Shown here in pieces: positions 1 through 4,929 of a DNA stretch of 24,635 nt. The stretch comes from a virus. The position numbers were made by a program, and so were the translations under genes. Position 1 is the first letter of the stretch. Each line of letters starts with the position of its first letter. The notes beneath the pieces were generated by a model, which was not told the origin of the DNA, did no database searches, and was given only the letters and a program-made list of their open reading frames with translations. The stretch covers positions 1 to 24,635 of the IMG/VR virus record IMGVR_UViG_3300025410_000085; one strand, 5' to 3'.

Positions 1-2
1 TA

Positions 3-656
3 TTTGAGCCACTGACCGAAAACCAAAGACTATTTTTCCAAGCTTACGATAAAGGACATTACTTTGTAATGTTAACTGGTTCAGCAGGAACTGGTAAATC
101 CTTCATCGCAATGTATAAAGCTTTACACGAAGTTCTCGAAAAAGAAAAATCATTCAACAAAATTGTAATTGTGCGTTCAGCTGTACAATCTAGAGATATG
201 GGATTCACTCCTGGATCTGTTGAAGAGAAGATGTCTTTATATGAACAACCTTATATGCAGATTTGCTCTCAATTCTTTGGTAGAAGAAATGCATATGAGG
301 AGTTGAAAGAACAACGTAAGATTGAGTTCATTTCAACCAGCTTTATTCGCGGAATGAGTTTTGACGATGCGATCATTATAGTCGACGAATGTCAAAATTT
401 AAACTGGGAAGAACTGTCTACTATTATGACACGTGTCGGTTATCGATCTAAGATTATATTCTGTGGCGATTATCGACAAACTGACCTGTATCGCAAAAAT
501 AGCGATAAGTCTGGATTGGTCAAGTTTCATAATATTGCAAAAACGATGAATGCATTTACTAATATTGAATTCACAACTGATGACATTGTTCGCAGCAGTT
601 TAGTTAAAGACTTCTTAGTTGCTGTTGACAAATACGAAAAGGAAAATAACGGTTGA
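3..656 (+). CDS. phoH: PhoH-like P-loop ATPase (5' end outside window)
   Basis: The reading frame is open from base 3 with no start before the window edge. The upstream codons read EPLTENQRLFFQAYDKGHYF before the first internal Met at 69, so the gene enters from the left and 69 should not be taken as the start. A Walker A motif (GSAGTGKS, about 78-101) and a Walker B-like motif (IIIVDECQNL, about 376-405) identify the PhoH family of the helicase-like P-loop NTPases. PhoH genes are common in T4-like phages of aquatic bacteria. The biochemical role in phage is not settled; RNA or phosphate-stress functions have been proposed. The stop codon overlaps the TTG start of the next gene (TTGA), so the two are probably translationally coupled. 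Confidence 0.9.
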   Translation, partial: FEPLTENQRLFFQAYDKGHYFVMLTGSAGTGKSFIAMYKALHEVLEKEKSFNKIVIVRSAVQSRDMGFTPGSVEEKMSLYEQPYMQICSQFFGRRNAYEELKEQRKIEFISTSFIRGMSFDDAIIIVDECQNLNWEELSTIMTRVGYRSKIIFCGDYRQTDLYRKNSDKSGLVKFHNIAKTMNAFTNIEFTTDDIVRSSLVKDFLVAVDKYEKENNG

Positions 657-1306
657 AAACTTTTAATCATGATTTTGTGACATTACCTAAAATGTCAACA
701 GTTAATATTGACGGAACTCGATATTATGTCACACCAAAAGGTAATCGATACCAGTCAGTTACAACTCTAACTGGCAAACTTAACGCTAAAGAAATACAAG
801 AATGGCGTCAACGTGTAGGCGAAGAAAAAGCCAATAAGATCTCAACACGTGCAGCTAATCGTGGCACTTCTATGCATAAAATGGTCGAGAACTATTTACA
901 TAATCGCCCATTAAACTTACAAGAAGAAAATAATCCTCTTAATAAAGAAATGTTTGTAAAGATTAAACCTCTGGTTGATCGTTTAGATAACATTAAGATT
1001 ATTGAAGGCGCGATGTACAGTGACGAATTAGAGTTGGCTGGCACAACCGACTGTGTCGCTGAGTATAACGGCGATCTCGCGGTTATCGACTTCAAGACGT
1101 CAACTCGTATGAAGAAGAAAGAAAACGTCAAGAACTACTGGATGCAGGGTGCTGCTTACGGTAAAATGTACCATGAACATTATGGTGTTGCACCTAAGTC
1201 GGTCATTCTAATGATTTCAGTTGAGACAGCTGGCTTCGCTCAAATTATGATTGAGCCATATGAAAAGTGTCTCGAGATGTTAATAGAGTTTAAGAAAACT
1301 ATTTGA
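653..1306 (+). CDS. PD-(D/E)XK (RecB/Cas4-type) phage exonuclease
   Basis: This is a 217-residue nuclease of the PD-(D/E)XK superfamily. Visible motifs are H75 in RGTSMHKMVENYL, D133 in AGTTD, D146 and K148 in VIDFKTS, and a QGAAYG motif (Q165, Y169), all in the order typical of RecB/Cas4-like exonucleases. It probably degrades or processes DNA during replication or recombination. I chose the TTG at 653 because an AAAAGGAAAA ribosome-binding site lies about 8 bases upstream and because it overlaps the phoH stop. The next candidate is an ATG at 692 without a clear ribosome-binding site, which would shorten the protein by 13 residues. The stop codon TGA (1304-1306) lies inside the -35 hexamer of the following promoter. 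Confidence 0.85.
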   Translation: MKTFNHDFVTLPKMSTVNIDGTRYYVTPKGNRYQSVTTLTGKLNAKEIQEWRQRVGEEKANKISTRAANRGTSMHKMVENYLHNRPLNLQEENNPLNKEMFVKIKPLVDRLDNIKIIEGAMYSDELELAGTTDCVAEYNGDLAVIDFKTSTRMKKKENVKNYWMQGAAYGKMYHEHYGVAPKSVILMISVETAGFAQIMIEPYEKCLEMLIEFKKTI

Positions 1307-1331
1307 CATTACAATCAATTGTCAGTATAAT
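1303..1331 (+). promoter_or_regulatory. Consensus sigma70-type promoter
   Basis: TTGACA (1303-1308) is separated by 17 bases from TATAAT (1326-1331), a perfect match in both hexamers and spacing to the bacterial housekeeping promoter. It would be read by unmodified host RNA polymerase, so it is probably an early promoter. It stands ahead of the small genes at 1382 and 1610 and, with no closer promoter seen, possibly the tmRNA. A 7-of-8 match to the T4 late element (AATAAATA, 1348-1355) lies downstream and may be fortuitous. Confidence 0.85.
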
Positions 1332-1381
1332 AGAGTGTCGACTTTGAAATAAATAGATTAGATATATCTAAGGAGTCTAAA

Positions 1382-1594
1382 ATGGCACAGCCAGTATTGA
1401 AAGATTTAGGTGGTGGAACTGTTACAACAGCATATTCTGAAATTCCAGCAAATGCTCTTGCGACAAAGTTCTACAACAGTCTCGGTGGACAATTACACTT
1501 AATTGGTACACCAGAACAAATTGCAGCAGCCGATGTGCTAATGCAAAAAAGTCCAGTTGTATTTGATAATATCGAGTATAACTTTAGAGCATAA
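1382..1594 (+). CDS. Small unknown protein, 70 aa
   Basis: I do not recognise this 70-residue protein. It has no membrane segment or cysteines, and it looks like one compact domain with a Gly-rich N-terminus (KDLGGGTVTTAYSEIP) and an amphipathic C-terminal half. It is well supported as a gene: an AAGGAG ribosome-binding site at about 1370 precedes the ATG, and a consensus promoter stands 50 bases upstream. Expression from such a strong host-type promoter suggests an abundant early product, possibly a host-takeover or regulatory protein, but that is inference from position only. Confidence 0.75.
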   Translation: MAQPVLKDLGGGTVTTAYSEIPANALATKFYNSLGGQLHLIGTPEQIAAADVLMQKSPVVFDNIEYNFRA

Positions 1595-1609
1595 CACTAA
1601 GAATTAATT

Positions 1610-1786
1610 ATGGGTGGATATGATAATAAGACCTCAGTTGATCTTTCTAAAAAAAGAAAACTTGGTGGTCTAATGAATGCATTAAAGTCGGGAGATTTGT
1701 ATAAAGAATATATTAATCATCCGACAGCACAATATGAAGTGACTTTTCTTGAATATAAGAAGAAAAGAAAACAGCGTAAATATTGA
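1610..1786 (+). CDS. Small basic unknown protein, 58 aa
   Basis: A 58-residue frame starts at the ATG at 1610 (MGGYDNKTSVDL) and ends in a strongly basic tail (YKKKRKQRKY) before TGA at 1784-1786. It lies 15 bases after the previous gene and is on the same strand. The ribosome-binding site is weak (AAGAATTA). Composition is that of a small, highly charged, possibly nucleic-acid-binding protein; no family is recognised. Its 3' end abuts, or slightly overlaps, the acceptor piece of the permuted tmRNA. The coding call rests on the open frame, codon usage like the neighbours, and tight packing, so it is moderate. Confidence 0.55.
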   Translation: MGGYDNKTSVDLSKKRKLGGLMNALKSGDLYKEYINHPTAQYEVTFLEYKKKRKQRKY

Positions 1787-1836
1787 GTGTAAAATTGGAC
1801 CAGACGGGAAGTGCGACTCTTCCCCATCTCCACCAA

Positions 1837-1889
1837 AAGCATATTGTTAGCTGTCTGCAGCAGCGCCCATAAAGATACACAATATGCTT
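1837..1889 (+). repeat. Inverted repeat in the tmRNA intervening segment
   Basis: AAGCATATTGT (1837-1847) and ACAATATGCTT (1879-1889) are perfect 11-base inverted repeats starting one base after the CCA end and finishing five bases before the coding-piece 5' end. In the precursor this stem would sit next to the acceptor stem and hold the two pieces together for processing by RNase P and 3' exonucleases. The removed segment is 59 bases (1836-1894). Confidence 0.8.
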
Positions 1890-1978
1890 CTGACGGGGAT
1901 GCGTAGGATCGATGGACAAAAAATAAACTTAATTCGCTCGAAAGGTGACGAACGTAATTCGCACAAACAAAAGTAACA

Positions 1979-2017
1979 GCAAATGATAGCTCTTACGATC
2001 TTGCGTTAGCTGCCTAA
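1979..2017 (+). other. tmRNA tag reading frame (ANDSSYDLALAA)
   Basis: From the resume codon GCA (1979-1981) the frame reads ANDSSYDLALAA and ends in tandem TAA TAA (2015-2020). The AND start and hydrophobic LALAA end match the known form of proteobacterial proteolysis tags, whose terminal residues are read by ClpXP-type proteases. The bases just before GCA (AAAAGTAACA) have the A-rich spacing seen before resume codons. Adding the charged alanine gives a 13-residue appended tag. Confidence 0.88.
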
Positions 2018-2028
2018 TAAGTAGTTAA

Positions 2029-2070
2029 TTGCTAGGGTTTGGTAGGTTTCCTAGTAACAGAAAACCTACC
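2029..2070 (+). other. H-type pseudoknot at the tmRNA coding-piece 3' end
   Basis: Stem 1 is TTGCTAGG (2029-2036) with CCTAGTAA (2050-2057), including one G-U pair. Stem 2 is GGTAGGTTT (2041-2049) with AAACCTACC (2062-2070), a perfect 9 bp. The strands interleave, with a 4-base loop 1, no bases between the stems, and a short third loop, so the stems can stack coaxially. Position after the tag stop fits PK2 of tmRNA. Confidence 0.8.
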
Positions 2071-2392
2071 CATTATTCGGATATGCCCAAGTCCATGTAC
2101 CATCAGGTAAATAGAACTTTCTTCTTCCTGTTGCTGTTTTAGACAATTTGGCTGATCCTTTCTTTCCATTAGCTGAAGCATAAGGATTATGTTTGCCTTT
2201 AGTTGTTGGTTTACCTTTACGATAATTGCTTATAGCTTTTTTGTGTTCTTCTGATATTGTTCCACCCTTATTTGTAAAATTCCATGTTTTGTTTATGACG
2301 TCTTTAGGAATTTCTAAAGTCTCAAAAAATGAATGTGTGGAACTACACTCTGTATTGAAAAATGTACAGAGAGGACAAATATAAGTATTCAT
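2066..2392 (-). CDS. Homing-endonuclease-like protein with NUMOD3-type motif
   Basis: This 108-residue protein has an N-terminal Cys cluster (C6, C9, C16, H20), a possible zinc site. Its middle resembles the NUMOD3 DNA-binding motif of phage homing endonucleases (SEEHKKAISNYRKGK, about residues 48-62), followed by a basic Gly/Ser-rich stretch and a C-terminal YLPDGTWTWAYP segment. I see no GIY-YIG or intact HNH catalytic motif, so it may be a DNA-binding remnant, a small accessory protein, or an unusual nuclease. The start is well supported: AAGGAG lies 8 bases before the ATG on the minus strand. It is the only minus-strand gene in this part of the window and its stop codon lies inside the tmRNA 3' pseudoknot, which suggests a mobile insertion next to the tmRNA. 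A late promoter and leader hairpin precede it. Confidence 0.65.
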   Translation of the reverse strand: MNTYICPLCTFFNTECSSTHSFFETLEIPKDVINKTWNFTNKGGTISEEHKKAISNYRKGKPTTKGKHNPYASANGKKGSAKLSKTATGRRKFYLPDGTWTWAYPNNG

Positions 2393-2417
2393 GCTGACAC
2401 TCCTTGTTAGTGTTAGA

Positions 2418-2455
2418 GCCTGTGGATATTACCAGTATCGCGACAGGCACTTTTT
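2418..2455 (+). terminator. Hairpin plus T-run: plus-strand terminator or minus-strand leader stem
   Basis: GCCTGT (2418-2423) pairs with ACAGGC (2443-2448), and an inner GATA/TATC stem is also possible. TTTTT follows at 2451-2455. Read on the plus strand it is an intrinsic terminator for transcripts coming through the tmRNA. Read on the minus strand it forms the very 5' end of the transcript from the late promoter at 2462-2455, upstream of the endonuclease-like gene. Confidence 0.6.
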
Positions 2456-2462
2456 ATTTATA
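2455..2462 (-). promoter_or_regulatory. T4-type late promoter (TATAAATA), minus strand
   Basis: The minus strand reads TATAAATA exactly, the T4 late -10 element recognised by gp55/gp33-modified polymerase. A start about six bases downstream would place the 5' end near 2449, 57 bases before the ATG of the endonuclease-like gene at 2392. Assignment rests on the exact octamer, its orientation and the presence of gp33 in this genome. Confidence 0.6.
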
Positions 2463-2494
2463 AAAGTTATCGCTGTAAAATGGAGGCAACTAAC

Positions 2495-3109
2495 ATGACA
2501 GCAGTAGATAAGATCGATAGGTTTATTGATCGAAACGAAGATATGATCTACAGAATTGGTATTCTGTTTACATTTTCATTTTTAGGGATTGCAATTCCTG
2601 CTCATCATCTAATTGAAGCTAGAGCAGAATTAACAAAATCTCAACTGATGCATCAACAATACGTTGATGAAAAGAATATTGAAGTGCACGATCTCAATCT
2701 AAAGATTGAAGATATTTCGGCAAAGTATCAAAAAACCGAGTCCTTTAGAAAAGAAGTAAACTGTCTCGCTGAGAATGTTTATTATGAGGCAGGAACTCAG
2801 GGTAAGGACGGTATGTTAGCAGTGGCTCAGGTCACGCTAAACAGAAAGAAAGCTGGATTCGCTCCAAGTATTTGTGGAGTTGTACATCAAGGATGTCAGT
2901 TCTCATGGGTTTGCGAACCTTATAAGCAACCAATTCCTGCATTGTTTAATCGAGCTTATGATATTGCAAAGAAAAGCTTTTTAAATGGTGTAGCAATGGC
3001 TAAACTCAATAATGCTTTGTACTTTCATGGTGACTATATTAATCCTGATTGGAGCAGTAAGAAGTTTATTACTCAAATCGGGCAGCATAAATTTTATGGG
3101 GAAAAGTAA
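2495..3109 (+). CDS. SleB-type cell-wall hydrolase with N-terminal membrane anchor (endolysin)
   Basis: A C-terminal domain (about residues 88-204) matches the Hydrolase_2/SleB family, which cleaves peptidoglycan glycan strands. The candidate catalytic Glu98 lies in the ENVYYEAGTQGKDGM motif, followed by AVAQVTLNR and cysteine-containing CGVVHQGCQFSW. Residues about 17-40 form a Gly/Ala-containing hydrophobic helix, followed by a charged coiled-coil-like linker (about 45-85). This suggests a membrane-tethered or signal-arrest-release endolysin for host lysis. I place the start at ATG 2495 because GGAGG (2482-2486) lies 8 bases before it; an upstream ATG at 2480 overlaps that ribosome-binding site. 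The stop and the gp33 start overlap as TAATG. No holin or spanin is visible in this window. Confidence 0.85.
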   Translation: MTAVDKIDRFIDRNEDMIYRIGILFTFSFLGIAIPAHHLIEARAELTKSQLMHQQYVDEKNIEVHDLNLKIEDISAKYQKTESFRKEVNCLAENVYYEAGTQGKDGMLAVAQVTLNRKKAGFAPSICGVVHQGCQFSWVCEPYKQPIPALFNRAYDIAKKSFLNGVAMAKLNNALYFHGDYINPDWSSKKFITQIGQHKFYGEK

Positions 3110-3330
3110 TGGCGACTAAAGACGAAAAGAATAATTTTTCAATTGAGATAGAGAAAATTGTAAAATCTAAGAAACTATCATATCTTGAAGCCATTACAGA
3201 ATATTGCTCTGAGACTGGTTTAGAAATTGAAATGGCGGCAACACTTTTAAATGATGTGTTAAAGTCTAAAATTAAATTAGAAGCTGAAGAGCTTCGTTAT
3301 CTCCCAAAAACATCAACACTTCCTATATGA
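3109..3330 (+). CDS. 33: Late-transcription coactivator gp33-like
   Basis: In T4, gp33 bridges host RNA polymerase and the sliding clamp to activate late promoters. This 73-residue protein has the family's compact helical layout: SYLEAITEYCSETGLEIEMA (about residues 24-43), a following LLND..KSKI..EA segment, and a C-terminal LPI tail. Its length and the order 33-59-32 are those of T4-like phages. It overlaps the gp59 start by ATGA and is coupled to the hydrolase upstream by TAATG. The TATAAATA elements elsewhere in this window are its expected targets. The partner sigma factor gp55 is not in the window. Confidence 0.8.
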   Translation: MATKDEKNNFSIEIEKIVKSKKLSYLEAITEYCSETGLEIEMAATLLNDVLKSKIKLEAEELRYLPKTSTLPI

Positions 3331-3932
3331 ATGGACATGATGCTTTTCAAATTTACAATGCAGTAAGATTACATTTTACCACTGATAAATTTGATTACTT
3401 TACTTACAACGGCAAGACTAGAATAACCGCAGAATCTTTTAATGCGAGGAAAGACAAATACACTTTCCATAAAGTCGCCAGAGTAATTAAAGAAGATGAT
3501 ATGCCGTATTTCTTTGCCGTCAACTTTATGAAAGGTGATGGTAAGTCTTGGATTTCAAGCATGCTCCAAGAAGATGCCAGCAAGAACTTTAAAGAGTGGC
3601 AGCATTGGCAAGAGAATCGTTTAATTAATTTAGAAAAAGATCTAAAGAAATTAAAAGGCAAGTTCGAGAAATTAATCATTTGTAAAAATGGTCAGTTTCC
3701 CGAACTATTAAATTTTGTGTTTCAAGACGAAATAGCGTATGATAGTCTAGTAATCCTAGACCATTATATTAAACTAATGGATGCTTGGAATACGAAAATC
3801 GAGGACGACTTTATATGGACAGAATTTTACAAGAAGTTCAATAAGTATAAACCGTTCTTCCTACATTATGCACCATTGAGTGATCCTTTCTTTAAAAAAG
3901 CCATTAAAGATGGTTTGACTTTACAGAAATAA
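3327..3932 (+). CDS. 59: Replicative helicase loader gp59-like
   Basis: T4 gp59 binds forked DNA and gp32 and loads the gp41 helicase. This 201-residue protein is close to the usual 217 residues. It has the N-terminal region MNGHDAFQIYNAVRLHF, resembling the family start, and a conserved YFFAVNF segment, followed by a Lys-rich helical middle and an aromatic C-terminal half (FYKKFNKYKPFFLHYAPL). The start ATG overlaps the gp33 stop (ATGA). Position between gp33 and gp32 supports the call strongly. The promoter for gp32 begins inside its last codons. Confidence 0.8.
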   Translation: MNGHDAFQIYNAVRLHFTTDKFDYFTYNGKTRITAESFNARKDKYTFHKVARVIKEDDMPYFFAVNFMKGDGKSWISSMLQEDASKNFKEWQHWQENRLINLEKDLKKLKGKFEKLIICKNGQFPELLNFVFQDEIAYDSLVILDHYIKLMDAWNTKIEDDFIWTEFYKKFNKYKPFFLHYAPLSDPFFKKAIKDGLTLQK

Positions 3933-3943
3933 ACCTATATAAT
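3915..3943 (+). promoter_or_regulatory. Sigma70-type promoter for gp32
   Basis: TTGACT (3915-3920) and TATAAT (3938-3943) are separated by 17 bases. The -35 element lies in the last codons of gp59. The leader before the gp32 ATG is about 60 bases and AT-rich, with GAGGTAA just upstream of the start. A dedicated promoter fits the large amounts of gp32 needed during replication. Confidence 0.75.
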
Positions 3944-4009
3944 GTTATATGATGAATAATGTGGATAATTCGATAATACTAAACATACTACGCATACGAG
4001 GTAATACAA

Positions 4010-4876
4010 ATGGTAGATTTTAAATCACTTAAAGCCAAGTCTTCTACAGACAAATTGACCAAAGCTCTTGAGAGCATGTCTAAAGGTCAAAGCGGCGGCA
4101 ATTCTAAAGACGATCGTTTATGGTCACCAGAAGTTGATAAAGCTGGCAACGGCTATGCTGTAATTCGCTTTCTAGATTCACCACAAGTTGACGGTGAAGA
4201 TGGAATGCCATGGGTTCAGGTATTCAATCATGGATTCCAAGGTCCAGGCGGTTGGTTAATTGAGAATTGCTTAACTTCAATCAATCAAAAATGTCCAGTT
4301 TGTGAGCACAACAGTTCTTTATGGAACAGCGGTGTTGAAACAAACAAAGAAATTGCTCGCAAACAAAAGCGCAAACTTTCTTATATCGCCAACATTTTAG
4401 TTGTTAAAGATGCTGCTCATCCAGAAAACGAAGGAAAAGTTTTCCTATTCAAGTTCGGTAAGAAAATCTTTGATAAGATCAAAGAAAAGCTAGAGCCACA
4501 ATTTGAAGATGAGAAGTCAGTAAATCCTTTCAACTTCTGGCAAGGTGCTAACTTCAAGTTGAAGATTCGTAACGTTGAAGGATATCGTAACTACGACAAG
4601 TCTGAGTTCGATGTTGTTTCACCTGTCGATGAAGATGATAATAAGATTGAGAAGATCTGGAAGTCTGAGCATTCTCTAAAAGAATTCTTGAATCCTAAAG
4701 ATTTCAAATCTTATGATGAACTTAAGACTAAGTTAGAACGAGTATTGAATCTCGCTGGAGCATCTAAGCCAAGACATGTAAATGTTGAGGAAGCTGGTGA
4801 GGAAGCAATTGTTGAACCAAGTCTTGAAGAAGATGATGACAACTTGAGCTACTTTAACAAGTTAGCTGCAGAATAA
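4010..4876 (+). CDS. 32: Single-stranded DNA-binding protein gp32
   Basis: Gp32 coats single-stranded DNA in replication, recombination and repair and organises gp59/gp41 at the fork. The 288-residue length is near T4's 301. A zinc-binding set is visible as H74, C87, C95 and C98 (NHG...ENC...KCPVCEH), matching the T4 His-Cys3 ligand pattern. The N-terminal basic region (FKSLKAKSSTDKLTKAL) fits the cooperativity domain, and the C-terminus is acidic (EEAGEEA...LEEDDD) as expected for the protein-interaction tail. The core OB-fold contains many aromatic and Lys residues. The gene follows gp59 with its own promoter and ends in tandem hairpins, the second a strong terminator. Confidence 0.95.
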   Translation: MVDFKSLKAKSSTDKLTKALESMSKGQSGGNSKDDRLWSPEVDKAGNGYAVIRFLDSPQVDGEDGMPWVQVFNHGFQGPGGWLIENCLTSINQKCPVCEHNSSLWNSGVETNKEIARKQKRKLSYIANILVVKDAAHPENEGKVFLFKFGKKIFDKIKEKLEPQFEDEKSVNPFNFWQGANFKLKIRNVEGYRNYDKSEFDVVSPVDEDDNKIEKIWKSEHSLKEFLNPKDFKSYDELKTKLERVLNLAGASKPRHVNVEEAGEEAIVEPSLEEDDDNLSYFNKLAAE

Positions 4877-4902
4877 TTGACCAACTCATGTTGGATTCAA
4901 TT
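4875..4902 (+). repeat. Hairpin directly after the gp32 stop
   Basis: AATTGACCAAC (4875-4885) pairs with GTTGG (4890-4894) and TCAATT (4897-4902), giving 11 pairs with a TCAT loop and a 2-base bulge. The stem begins within the gp32 stop codon and abuts the terminator. It may protect the mRNA 3' end or help termination. Confidence 0.55.
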
Positions 4903-4903
4903 G

Positions 4904-4929
4904 GGGGAGGCGAAAGTCTCCCCTTTTTT
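4904..4929 (+). terminator. Intrinsic terminator after gp32
   Basis: GGGGAGGC (4904-4911) pairs with GTCTCCCC (4916-4923), including one G-U pair, around a GAAA tetraloop, followed by TTTTTT (4924-4929). It separates the plus-strand gp32 unit from the convergent minus-strand structural arm, whose last stop codon begins at 4930. On the minus strand the stem lacks a downstream T-run. Confidence 0.92.

Larger units (their letters stand above)
1782..2070 (+). ncRNA. ssrA: Circularly permuted two-piece tmRNA
   Basis: tmRNA rescues stalled ribosomes by acting as tRNA-Ala and then as mRNA for a degradation tag. Here the 3' tRNA half comes first: T-arm GGGAAG (1806-1811) / CTTCCC (1819-1824) around loop TGCGACT, then CATCTCC (1825-1831), discriminator A1832 and encoded CCA (1833-1835). 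After an intervening hairpin the 5' half begins with GGGGATG (1895-1901), which pairs with CATCTCC and leaves a G3:U70 wobble, the alanyl-tRNA synthetase identity element. The D-region motif GGATCGATGG, resume codon GCA at 1979, a tag frame and a 3' pseudoknot (2029-2070) follow. This is the gene order of two-piece tmRNAs of alphaproteobacteria and some cyanobacteria. The 5' boundary is uncertain, I found no convincing P2 helix, PK1 is only tentatively visible around 1933-1964 (TTCG/CGAA repeats), and the T-stem looks one pair longer than usual. Confidence 0.88.

Noticed and set aside
1713-1919. 68-residue minus-strand ORF across the tmRNA locus
   Set aside because: It lies over the tmRNA acceptor and intervening region, has odd Trp/Cys/His-rich composition and no ribosome-binding site; the tmRNA explains the sequence.
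1782-1933. ACTTAAT (1927-1933) with ATTGAGT (1782-1788) as tmRNA helix P2
   Set aside because: Only seven weak pairs with one G-U, and 17 bases from the T-arm; too weak to claim without covariation.
2480-2494. ATG at 2480 as the hydrolase start
   Set aside because: The ATG at 2495 has GGAGG at the right distance; the 2480 ATG lies just before that site and lacks its own.
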